This document shows, in pieces, positions 38,445-49,135 of a stretch of DNA of 64,000 nucleotides. Source of the DNA: Saururus chinensis (Eukaryota > Streptophyta > Magnoliopsida > Piperales > Saururaceae); contig CP141140.1 in assembly GCA_035235625.1 (NCBI GenBank), positions 13,660,685 to 13,724,684 on the forward strand, read 5' to 3'. The notes beneath the pieces were generated by a model that saw only the letters and a list, made by a program, of their open reading frames with translations, had not been told where the DNA came from and did not search any database. Each line of letters begins with the position of its first letter. Within the stretch, counting starts at the first letter, position 1. The translations under genes were made by a program, and so were the position numbers.

Positions 38445-39085
38445 TAGGGGTGTTCATGGATGTCTATTGTCCGGTTGTCCATCCGTGTTTGCATCCATAT
38501 TTATATAGAACGAAAAAAATTTATGCCCACAACAAACATATATACATACATTGGACTAACTAATTTTGTCTACCCTAATAGTGACTAAGAACATAGACAA
38601 ATAGTTGTCCTTGTCCATGGACGTTCGTGTCCACCCATTTTCAGTATAATTAGGCACTACAAAAAAAAAACTATTAATAATACTTCTATTAGCAGCGCAA
38701 TACAAAGTATTGCTAAAGTTATTATTTATGATGCATAAAAAAATGTTGTAAACAATAACTATTTGTGACATGGTTATGGACCATGTTAGGATTTGTCCTA
38801 ACATATCTTAACATAATACATAGTTTCTAGACAATGATAAAAGGTAAAAAAAATTAAGATCTAGTAGTTATGTAACAAGTTTAGACTTGACCTAACATAT
38901 TACATAGCTATTAATACTAAAAATTGAATTTTTTAGTGTATGTTTATGTCTACAATGGACAGATTTAGATAAAACATAATATAGATTGGGGCAAATGTAG
39001 ATGGATACAGAAAAAAGATATGCATATAGAGGATGGAGACAGACAACCGTTTGTCCACATCTATTTTTGTTATTGTGCACCCCTA
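38445..39085. mobile_element. hAT MITE with 8-bp target duplication
   Basis: The ends TAGGGGTGTTCA and, inverted, TAGGGGTGCACA are followed by related GGATG/AGATG words. The flanks TTCACAAG (38437-38444) and TTGACAAG (39086-39093) are an 8-bp duplication with one mismatch. At 641 bp with no transposase, this is a non-autonomous hAT element. Confidence 0.75.
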
Positions 39086-39618
39086 TTGACAAGTCTCAAA
39101 TTATGAGTTAAATGTGAAAGTACTATCCATGGTAGCGCCGAACGGGTCGATATAGTATGAGGAAATGTGTAAGGACGGTAATATTGTTGATGAAGGTGAA
39201 GCATGTGCAATGGTTGAATTCACATTGTATGTTAGAGCACATAAAAACAGATCATTTGAGATTGAATCCGTTGTATTCAGGGTTGATGTAGTTAATTTGA
39301 TGTAATTATTGCTTTGCTTGCTGTCAAATCCAGGGATTTCGCAGATTTGAGTGTTCCCATTTCCTTTTTAATTCATACATGGCGGTGCATATATCCCATT
39401 ACGGGGGATTGATAGTTTGCTTAGATCATGGAATAGCTAGTCAGGCACTGGAGTGGAGAAGGAATAAACTTGATAGATTGTTGTTCGAAACATACACATT
39501 ATAAGTTCATTTGTTTGTTATGGATGGACCATGCCCTCCCCATGGGCTGTGATAATCATATAAATTCCAGAACTAACAAGACAACAGATACAGGTACATG
39601 ACACAACCCTGAGAAAGT
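39086..39618. other. Non-coding region downstream of the original PMEI-like stop
   Basis: The part nearest 39618 would be the gene's former 3' UTR. No polyadenylation signal stands out and no other feature is recognised. Confidence 0.4.
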
Positions 39619-39756
39619 CTATAATGCAAGTTTACATGTAGACATAAAAGAATGAGAAGGGAAGGCAGGTCGATCAGTTGTTACTGCCTTACTGGCACCT
39701 ATGGGCCATGAAGTTGTTTTGAGGTGGTCAACAAAGCTACTCCTCTCCTCGGTGAA
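39619..39756 (-). pseudogene. Severed 3' end of the pectinesterase-inhibitor-like gene
   Basis: Read on the minus strand from the target duplication (39757-39761), this continues in the same frame as the gene part ending at 47033. It adds 45 residues (starting FTEERSSFVDHLKTTSWPIG) and a stop at 39619-39621. With the 167 residues on the far side, the pre-insertion protein was 212 residues, a normal PMEI-family length. The 7.3-kb insertion now separates it from the rest, so it is not expected to be translated unless the insertion is removed from the transcript. Before the insertion is considered, the piece is just a short frame entering LTR sequence. Confidence 0.75.
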
Positions 39757-39761
39757 GTTAT

Positions 39762-41277
39762 TGTTGGACCATGGTATGGGCTCGGGCCCGGTTTGGTCTA
39801 ACGGTGTCGCGGTCCGGGTGAGCCGGTATGGGCTACGGGGTCCAAGGGTGGTGGGGGCGGTCGCGCCGACCCCACATGTACCTTCGATACACTTAATTCG
39901 AGTAGGACCCACATATGTCACACACGTACACTAGACATACATCTAGGCGTGCATTTACACATTGTGGGGCCCAGACGCGCGAATTAGGTGTTGAGGGTGG
40001 AACCCACGTGATAATCGAGGGGTCGACTCTGTCGCGGGCTTGGCCGTGTGCAGGGGGTCCAGGCCTCCGCGGGCTATGTGGGACAGAGCCCGCTCCCGTT
40101 GTGTTAGACCCTCTTGTTAACCGGAATGATGTTGTCAGCTTGGCCCATTAGTTTTCAACCCACTCAAAAGCCCATTAAGTGAGCCAAATTCAAACACCGC
40201 CTTAATAAGGAAAGGGGGGTTATAAAGGGAGTGAATTAAAGGAGAATTAAGGGGATTTTATTTCATTCCATATGAAGGGTCGCGCCGACCCCACATGTAC
40301 CTTCGATACACTTAATTCGAGTAGGACCCACATATGTCACACACGTACACTAGACATACATCTAGGCGTGCATTTACACATTGTGGGGCCCAGACGCGCG
40401 AATTAGGTGTTGAGGGTGGAACCCACGTGATAATCGAGGGGTCGACTCTGTCGCGGGCTTGGCCGTGTGCAGGGGGTCCAGGCCTCCGCGGGCTATGTGG
40501 GACAGAGCCCGCTCCCATTGTGTTAGACCCTCTTGTTAACCAGAATGATGTTGTCAGCTTGGCCCATTAGTTTTCAACCCACTCAAAAGCCCATTAAGTG
40601 AGCCAAATTCAAACACCGCCTTAATAAGGAAAGGGGGGTTATAAAGGGAGTGAATTAAAGGAGAATTAAGGGGATTTTATTTCATTCCATATGAAGGGTC
40701 CCCCCCCCCCCCCCCCCTCCCCCTTTTTGGATTAATAAAACTGATTTTCGGAATAGTGTTTGGCTCTCCTATTTTCTCCCAATTCTAGATCTCCCCTTAC
40801 TATCCCTTTATCTTCCTTTGGTGCGGCCTACATTTTCTTTGAGAAAAGCTGCTGGCCGCCCTTGCTCTCCCTCCTAAAAGGTGTGTTTGGCGGGCTGAAA
40901 GAGGAAGAGGGATCTCTTCCTTGGCTGGGATTTGAAGGCTGAAGTAAAGGGTTGATCTTGCTGAATTTCGTCATCAATCCAAGCACGGTATTGAGGGATC
41001 TGCACATAAGAAAGGTAATCCTTAATCTCCTCCACTAGATCTGTCTTTTGACGGATTAGATCTTCAAGAAGAGGGCGTGCTAGGGCTGTTTTGGCCCAGG
41101 TCAGTTTGTCATCGCTCCCATTTTGTTTATCTCCCTTTGATTATATGTATGTGTTGCATGTTTATTGCTAATTTGATTTAGTTGTGCATGTTTATTGTGT
41201 AGATCTTGTAAAGTTTCAATTTTTATGTGCGCCAACCTCTCCCACCACTGCTTTCTTTGCTGGCCGGCCACTCTACA
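39762..41277 (+). mobile_element. Left LTR of the composite Copia element
   Basis: From TGTTGGACCATGG to CTCTACA, 1,516 bp, of which 419 bp is a tandem duplication (so about 1.1 kb in the undoubled form). It holds an 18-C run (40700-40717) and a TTAATAAAAC polyadenylation-type signal at about 40731-40741. The primer-binding site follows within two bases. Confidence 0.75.
39859..40697. repeat. Near-perfect 419-bp tandem duplication in the LTR
   Basis: GGTCGCGCCGACCCCACATG begins at 39859 and at 40278, and the copy ends at about 40697. The two units differ at only about two positions that I can see, near 40097/40516 and 40122/40541. A third, more diverged copy lies inverted at 45561-45953. Confidence 0.92.
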
Positions 41278-41676
41278 GTAGTATCGGAGCCATTAGGGGG
41301 AGGTTGGGTCGCTGATTTAGTAGAAATCCAATTAGTGTTACCCGATCTAGGTTTAGATCGGTAAAATTGGGGTTTTTAGCCTAAATCGTATGATCTACTA
41401 TTCGAATCAAAGGGATTTTCATTTTGACATGATTATAACTATAATTAGCATGTTTCTGAATGATATGGCTGCTGGTTGCATGTGATTTGAGTTTAAATTG
41501 AGTTTTTTATGCATGATTGTATGCATAAGGGCATAGTGGTCATTTTGCCACATTATTTTGTGCACATTTTTTTCTCTAATCATGTTTTTTGGGCACACAG
41601 TCCCTACTAGACAGTAAGGATATTTTAAATTATTTATTGTGTTAATAAATTTAATTTAATTGCATAAGGGTGTAAA

Positions 41677-42024
41677 TTGACCAAAATAGCCCTAGTGACA
41701 TTTTGGACAATTCACATGTGCATTCTGTGTGCTTAATATAGTTTTATCCAGATCTGTTATTCTATGTGTTAATAACTTGCTGTAGTTACTGTAAAATTTT
41801 TTGGTGTGCTGTTTGAGGGCAAAAATTACCAAAATAGCCCTAGGGTCATTGTGGTAATTATACACCAAAAATTTTTCTGGACAGAATCTGAATTTTCAGC
41901 ATCAATTAGAATTTTCTTTTTTACTGGAATATATCTGAAAATTTTCTGTGATTAATTTTGGTGTGCCCTTAAGGGTATAAATTACCAAAATAGCCCTAAG
42001 GGCATTTTGGTAAATATATACCAA
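41677..42024. repeat. Three spaced hairpin motifs in the Copia leader
   Basis: Imperfect inverted repeats of the form TTACCAAAATAGCCCT/AAGGGCATTTTGGTAA at about 41677-41711, 41825-41860 and 41990-42024. Each is followed by TTTTCTGGACAGAAT-like sequence in the last two. The same set is present in the inverted copy (about 46380-46715). Confidence 0.7.
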
Positions 42025-45000
42025 AATTTTTCTGGACAGAATTTTAAATTCCAGTAGCCTCTAATTATGTTTATTTGCTGATTTATATGCTGGGTTTTAT
42101 GTTTTGGGAATTCTAAATTCATAAAACAAATAGATACCTAATTAGGGTAACATCCTTTAAGGGGTTAAGGGGTTATTTTTGGAAAGTAACTCAAAAACCC
42201 TAATTAGGTGATTCTAATTAAGGAAACTCAACATAATATACTCAAGTTGTCCCTAGGCTTATAATTAGATTAAGAGTTTGTCTAAGAAATTATTTTTAAT
42301 TAGAAGCAGTTAACTTTCCATAAATAGTTCTAATTCCCTGTTCACTACCTGTTTCCTTGTAGATAAACAATGGCCTCCAAAATGGTAACTGCCGAGTTAG
42401 GAAAAACTGAGAAACTTAATGCTTATAATTATCTGGTGTGGAAGAGAAGGATTCACCACATCCTGACTCTTTCTGATCTTGCTCATGTACTTAAGTAGGT
42501 CATTGAGCCACCACCAGAGAATGCATTAGCTGATCAGTTTTTAGAACTTGAGAGGCTGAGAGGGGATGATAATAAGGCTAGGTTCACCATTCTTACTTTT
42601 ATGGAGCCTAAGATAGAACGACTCTTTGAGAAGTATAAAACTGCCAGAGAGATGCTAGATGCAGTGTCAGTGAGGTATGAGGAGCAGACTAAGGCTCATA
42701 AGAGGATGCTATACTCTAAATACCAAAATTCCAGGATGGGGGAAGGAGATGATGTGAATGAGCACTTGAGTGTCATGGTCATCATAGTTGATGACCTGGA
42801 GACATTGGAGGACCCCATCTCTGAGGGAATCTAAGTGTCAACAGTGTTGAACAGCCTTCCCAAATCTTGGGAGAATGTAGTGATCTATCTGAACATGAGT
42901 GACCAGAAGATCACAATGGAGGCTATGACTGTCAAGCTTAGGCTTGAGGAAGAAAGGAGGAACCATGTGAAGGCTTCTGGGGGTTCTGCTACTGCCAACC
43001 TGGTACACAACTCTGGTGGGGGCAAGAAAGGTGGATAGGGGCCTGGTCACTCTAAGAAAGCTTTCAAGAAGAAGGGGAAGAAGCCTCAGAATAAGGGCAC
43101 TGGAAAAGGGAATGAAAAACCCAAAGGTGTATGTTTTAAGTGTGGCCAGATGGGTCACTTTAAGGCTAACTGTCCCCAGAAGGATAGCCATTCAAGCAAG
43201 GACAAGGGCAAGAGCGAGGATATCGTCTGTGTTGTCTCTGAAGTGATGCTTACTGACATCAAGGAGAAGACTTGGTGGCTGGATTCAGGAGCTTCTGTGC
43301 ATGTTTCCTACTCTAGGGGAACTAGGGGCGAGATGGTCAATCTGATTCCATGCCAGAACAAAGTCTTCATGGGGAACAACACGTACTGCGAGGTGGAGGC
43401 TATGGGGAGCTACAAGATTCCTCTAAAGAGTGGGTCTAACCTAATCCTGACAGATGTGTTCTTTGCTCCTTCCATCAGAAGGAACCTGATTTCAATCCCT
43501 GTTTTGACCAAGAAGGGGTTTGAGGTTAGGTTCAAGGGGAGTAAGGCAATTGTGGGTAAGGGTGGGATAGTTTTATTTGCTACTTCTTTAATTAATGGAT
43601 TGTACTGCTTAGATGTAATAAACTCTGTTGAATCTAATGAAATAAGCGCTTCTGAGTATATTGTTTTGTTTGTGGATGATGTTTTACTTTGACATATGAG
43701 TTTGTGCCATGTAAATGTAGATAAACTACATCGAATGTCGAGTGCTAGGTTGTTACCCAAAATATCCAAAGACCTACGTGTGTGTGAGGATTGCTTATCG
43801 GGTAAGATGAGCAGGCAATCCTTCTAAAAGGGACAAAGGGCAAATAAATTGTTAGAGGTAGTACATTCTGACATTTGTGGGCCCCTGAATGTTCAGACCC
43901 ACAAAGGCATGACGTATTTTATTACATTCATTGATGACTATTCAAGATACGGGTACATGTATTTAATAAGCAGGAAGTCTAAAGCCTTAGATAAATTCAA
44001 AGAATTTAAAGCTGAGGTAGAGACTCAGTTAGGTAGGAAAGTAAAAATCCGGAGGACTGACAGGGGTGGCGAGTACACCTTTGACCTGTTTAAAGATTTC
44101 TGTACCGATCAGGGAATAGTTCACCAGTACACCCTACTGTACACTCCACAACAAAATGGAGTGGCAGAAAGGCGTAACAGGACGCTTATGGACATGGTAA
44201 GGTCCATGTTAAATCACTCTGAGTTAGGAACTAACTTCTGGGGTGAAGCTTTAGACACCGCCGTGTACATCCTTAATTGTGTACCAACAAAGGTCGTCCA
44301 ACGGACACCTTATGAGTTATGGACGGGTCGACATCCAAACTTAGGGCATCTTAGAGTGTGGGGGTCTAGGGTACACGTAAAGGTGCCTGACCAGCATAGG
44401 TCAAAGCTAGACCCCAAGACCATAAAGTGCAACTTTATTGGTTATTGTGATCACTCTAAGGGGTACCGATTCGTGGTTCACCACACGGATGGGACAGTGG
44501 GGGTTGTTAAGTCTAGAGATGCTTATTTCTTGGAAAAAGAATTAAACCCTTATAATTCCTAACAAGAAAGTTGATTTGTTCGAGGTGATTAAAGAGGCTG
44601 GTCCTAGCACTTCCCCAGAGGAAGTAATTGGATCAGATCAAAACTAAACCGAACCAGAACCCAGGGCGTTGAGGGAAAGAAGACCTTCAATTCTGTTGAG
44701 GGACTTCTATACAATGCTAGGGGAGGACAACGTCACGTTAGATGAACCTATTCTATATGACCCTATTACTGTTGAGCAAGCTTTAAGTATTCAAGATGCT
44801 CAAGAATGACAGGTTGCTATTCAGGAAGAGATGGACTCTATCTTAAAAGAATAAGGTCTGGGAGATAGTGGATCCACTTGAAGAGCGAAAGCTCATTGGG
44901 TGTAAATAGATCTTCAAAAAGAAGCTTAAGGCTGATGGGTCAATACATAAGTACAAGGCGAGATTAGTGGCCAAGGGGTTCACTCAAGTGTATGGGATGA

Positions 45001-45560
45001 ATTTTAAGGAGACATACTCACCGGTGTCAAGATTTGACTCGATTAGATGTCTCTTAGCATGCGTTGCTTACTTTGATTTAGAGTTGTACCAAATAGATGT
45101 AAAGACTGCCTTCCTAAATGGAGATTTAGAGGAGGAGATTTACATGGAACAACCTGAGGGTTATGTGATTCCTGGAGAGGAACATAAGGTGTGCAAGCTC
45201 ATAAAATCATTGTATGGCCTAAAACAATCTCCTAGACAATGGTACGTCACTTTTCACAAGGTGATTAGTGAGTATGGGTTCATAGTGAATGAACACGATC
45301 ATTGTGTCTATACCTTCTGGGATGGGACAAGGTATATGATGTTGTCTTTGTATGTAGATGACATACTCTTGATGGGGAATCATCTTAGTATGATAGTCAG
45401 TTTAAAGGAATGACTCAAAACCTATTTTGACATGAAAGACATGGGTGAGGCATCCTACATCATCGGAATGAAAATTAATAGAGATCGAAAGGCTAGGAAG
45501 CTTAGTATATCTTAAGAGTCATACATAGAGAGCGTTATCAAATGCTTCAATGTCATTGGT

Positions 45561-47032
45561 TGGAATGAAATAAAATCCCCTTAATTCTCCTTTAATTCAC
45601 TCCCTTTATAACCCCCCTTTCCTTATTAAGGCGGTGTTTGAATTTGGCTCACTTAATGGGCTTTTGAGTGGGCTGAAAACTAATGGGCCAAACTGATAAC
45701 ATTATTCCGGTTAACAAGAGGGTCTAACACAACAGGAGCGGGCTCTGTCCCACAGAGCCCGCGGAGGCCTGGACCCCCTGCACACGGCCAAGACCGCAAC
45801 AGGGTCGACCCCTCGATTATCTCGCGGGTTCCACCCTTAACACCTAATTCGCGCGTCTAGGCCCTACAATGTGTAAATGCACACCTAGATGTATGTCTAG
45901 TGTACGTGTGTGACATATGTGGGTCCCACTTGAATTAAGTGTATCGAAGGTACATTGTTTATCTATCTAACTCGATAGTTATCATTTTGGAGGCCATTGT
46001 TTATCTACAAGGAAACATGTAGTGAACAGGGAATTAGAACTATTTATGGAAGGTTAACTGCTTCTAATTAAAAATAATTGCTTAGACAAACTCTAAATCT
46101 AACTATAAGCGTAGGAACAAAAAAGAGTATATCATGCTGAGTTTCCTTATTAAGAATTACCTAATTAGGGTTTTTGGGTTACTTTTGAAAAATAACCTCC
46201 ACCACCCCTTAAAACATATAACCCAAAACATATAAAGGATCTTACCCTAATTAAGTATCTATGTGTTTTATGAATTTAGTATTTCCAAAACATATAACCC
46301 AGCATATAAATCAGCAAAAAAACATAATTAGAGGCTTCTGAAATTTTAAAATTATGTCCAGAAAAATTTTGGTGTATATTTACCAAAATACCCCTAGGGC
46401 TATTTTGGTAATTTTCACCCTTAAGGGCACACCAAAATTAATCACAGAAAATTTTCAGATATATTCCAGTAAAAAAGACAATTTTGAATGCTGCTGAAAA
46501 TTCAGATTCTGTCTAGAAATTTTTTGGTGTATAATTACCACAATGCCCCTATGGCTATTTTGGTAATTTCTGCCCTCAAACAGCACACCAAAAATTTCAT
46601 AGCAACTACAGCAAGTTATCAACACAGAGAAATAAAAATATGGACAGAACTATATTAAGCACACAGAAAGCACATGTGAATTGTCCAAAATGCCCCTAGG
46701 GCTATTTTGGTCAATTTACACCCTTAACCAATTAAATTAAATTTATTTTCACAATAAATAATTTAAAAAATATCCTTACTGTCCAGTAGGGACTGTGTGC
46801 CCAAAACGTGATCAGAGAAAAAAAATGTGCACAAAATAATGTGGCAAAATCACCAGTATGCCCTTATGCATACAAGTGCACAAAAACCTTAATTTAAACT
46901 CAAATCACATGCAACCAGCAGCCATATCATTCAAAAATATGCTAATTATAGTTATATTCAAGTCAATGAAAAGCCCTTTGATTCAAATAGTAGATCATAC
47001 GATTTAGGCTAAAAAACCCCAATGGTCCAACA
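45561..47032 (-). mobile_element. Inverted second Copia part (leader plus LTR segment)
   Basis: On the minus strand, from the right: ten bases of LTR start (47032-47023), then a leader copy (about 47022-45985) matching 41370-42390 up to the gag start, then from 45953 to 45561 a copy of the 419-bp LTR unit, where it meets plus-strand reverse transcriptase sequence. The leader arms are therefore about 1 kb of inverted repeat, about 3.6 kb apart. Confidence 0.8.
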
Positions 47033-47533
47033 GTTATTCGGGTCATTGTCGCTCAAATCACCGTATTGGCAAGATTCAAGCTCGTTGCCCATTAAAGCCA
47101 TAATTTCATTCGAAGCCTCTGACGTTGTAGCCTCATGTCCTGATTTGAGAGCCTGGGCTATTTGCATCAAGAACTCTCTGGCTTCACTGAAGCTCACATG
47201 GCATAAGCTCGCTTGCCTTCTGTAGGTGACGTCTCCTCCTGGGTTCGCATCTGCCTCCTTGCCAATCTTTGCTTCCCCATCTGCCTCATTGGCGATGGCC
47301 AGATTGACGTAGATGGCCACTGGTCCGGGGAGGTCGGCGTGGAGACTCTCCGGGGCTCCCAGGAAGATGTTCACGCACGCTTTCTCATTCACATTATAAA
47401 AGTCGTGGGTGGCCCCCTTGTGGCAGAGCTCCTTGATGTACTCAAGGCCAGAGCCCTCTACACAAGGCAAGAAGGCTTGGTTGCCGAAGGCAAGGAGCAG
47501 AAGCAGAGAAGAAAGTATGGAGGTGGAAGGCAT
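47009..47533 (-). CDS. Secreted pectinesterase/invertase-inhibitor-like protein, 3' end replaced by retroelement sequence
   Basis: A single open frame of 174 residues. Residues 1-28 look like a signal peptide (hydrophobic run SILSSLLLLLAFG). After it come four cysteines, C37, C53, C111 and C155, in the order expected of the PMEI fold, plus DLPG (67-70), LAIAN (78-82) and a C-terminal helical stretch after C111 (FSEAREFLMQIAQALKSG). Family knowledge: such proteins are secreted four-helix-bundle inhibitors of pectin methylesterases or acid invertases. Host coding ends at residue 167. The last seven residues (CWTIGVF) and the stop come from the inserted element starting at 47032. The four cysteines are kept, so the truncated protein might fold. 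The PMEI call rests on pattern, not alignment; an unrelated small cysteine-rich secreted protein is possible. Confidence 0.65.
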   Translation of the reverse strand: MPSTSILSSLLLLLAFGNQAFLPCVEGSGLEYIKELCHKGATHDFYNVNEKACVNIFLGAPESLHADLPGPVAIYVNLAIANEADGEAKIGKEADANPGGDVTYRRQASLCHVSFSEAREFLMQIAQALKSGHEATTSEASNEIMALMGNELESCQYGDLSDNDPNNCWTIGVF

Positions 47534-47815
47534 TTTTCCTTTCTATTTATTTCTTCTCTGTGCTTGATTTCCTAAGATTATCTTGTTCGTTTGTTGTGAT
47601 TGTGACTGGTGAAGAGATCTAACTGGGAATGTAGGTATGTATACGATCCAGTTCTTGCTAAATGAACTAAAATTGAACGTGTTATTGATGTTTGATATCT
47701 TTTTGTAATTTACAAACAACTTCTGATGGGCTTGACAATCACGAGTTCTGTGAAACAAGCCTGTAACGATGGTTATCGAAACCAGTAAAACATCTGAGAC
47801 AAGCCCATGCCATCC

Positions 47816-47822
47816 ATTTATA
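47816..47822 (-). promoter_or_regulatory. Likely TATA box of the PMEI-like gene
   Basis: GTTATAAATGG on the minus strand, about 285 bases before the ATG at 47533. It would give a leader of roughly 250 bases. Confidence 0.4.
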
Positions 47823-47925
47823 ACCATCTACTGACCTACCGGACATGCACAGTTAAACCCACAACAAACCAAACACTCCGGAGTCGGTTTTCTCCCTTTC
47901 AGTAAAATGTGATCGATCACAAGTT

Positions 47926-48435
47926 GAGGGCTGTTTGTGTATTCTATTTTTGAAAGAATCAGTTGATTTAGCCTCAATTCAGGCTTGAATTACTAAAATT
48001 TTATTTGTGTGTATAAGTTGCACAGAATTAAAAAATTAGCCCTGAAGTTGATTCAGGTCATTTTAAGTCTGAATCGGCCTCAATCACTGAATTCTGTTTC
48101 ATTGTCCTCGTTTTGAAAATTACAGATTTTATTACTTTTCAACAGTTATCTCTCATATCAATTTGAGCATCGAGAAACGTGCCATATAGGTAGGGTCCCA
48201 CATTAAAAATTCAAAATTGCCTACCCTTGTGAGATCTTATTTGATAAAGCTCGAATTTAGAAGTGTAATGGTACCAAGAATGTGCATATCTGAATTCGAG
48301 AGAGAGTTATATTAGTTTAAAGTTTTAAAATTAGGTTTGACGCGGCATCTGAATTTATTCTAACAAATTATATTGCCAAACATAATTCACATTTGGCTGT
48401 GAATTTTTAGAAATAATTCGCTACCAAAATAATTC
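47926..48435. mobile_element. Possible PIF/Harbinger-like MITE
   Basis: The left GGGCTGTTTGTGTATTCT and the inverted right GGGGTCATTTGGGTGCTGAA resemble the GGGCCTGTTTGG class of ends, with TGA/TAA triplets outside. The core has no ORF. The inverted match is weak. Confidence 0.35.
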
Positions 48436-49135
48436 AGCACCCAAATGACCCCTAAATAGTTAATTTTGCTTAATTTTTTTATTAGTTTGTTTTATTATTA
48501 TTTGAGATTTTTCTATATTACCTAACCTAAGATGCAAATATCCCATATTTTTTGGTTTTGCAAAAAAGATTCCATAGAAATTCGGTTTATACGATATTTT
48601 AAAAATTTTAGACCAATATACCCCTGCGTCAAGGGTTATAGTTTTAAAAGTGTGTAAACCAGTCTCAAAGACACACAAGCAGAGGCGATTGGAGCTCAGT
48701 GGTAATTTGTGATTTTTGCCCAATGATTACCATCAATAACAAATTCTGATTTTTAGTTCGGTGATTATCGGCCTCCCTCACTTCATCGGCGATCGTTCTT
48801 ATCTAATTTTTGTCCAAAAAAATTTAATCACATAAACTACTTATCCCTACAAAGGAGACCAATATGACATCTGCAACTCCAAAAATGAATCATGTGAGAC
48901 TATCCCAGGAGAACAAGGCTATATAAGAATATAAATGGATGTGGATGCTAATGAAGGACAATGCAAAATAGCCATGATGACCTCGTACTCTATTGTGTAA
49001 AGAGGGGCTCCAGTATGGTTTTCTGTATGTAAGTTTTATTGTGTAGAATATCTTATGTAAGCATGTACATGATCTTAGAGGCTTTCATCCCCACTTATGA
49101 TCACTTGTATCAATAACACATATTGGCAAAAGTCG
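48436..49135. other. Spacer before the satellite array
   Basis: AT-rich DNA without recognised gene or element. Confidence 0.4.

Larger units (their letters stand above)
39762..47032. mobile_element. Composite Copia insertion with inverted LTR ends, in the PMEI-like gene
   Basis: A 7,271-bp block bounded by GTTAT on both sides (39757-39761 and 47033-47037). Its outermost ten bases are TGTTGGACCA at the left and its exact reverse complement at the right. From the left it holds an LTR (39762-41277) and an initiator-tRNA-Met-type primer site TAGTATCGGAGC (41279-41290). Then comes a leader to about 42370, gag with a CCHC knuckle (CFKCGQMGHFKANC, about 43132), protease (WWLDSGASVHVS, about 43275), integrase (about 43849-44560) and reverse transcriptase (YVDDILL, about 45355). 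From 45561 the sequence flips to the minus strand. RNase H and a plus-strand 3' LTR are absent. The coding part is broken in several places. No lineage within Copia is assigned. Confidence 0.85.

Noticed and set aside
39915-40570. Two nearly identical 78-codon frames
   Set aside because: They are the two copies of the 419-bp LTR duplication, not paralogous genes.
42838-43769. Minus-strand frames of 117-119 codons
   Set aside because: Antisense shadows of the Copia gag/protease region.
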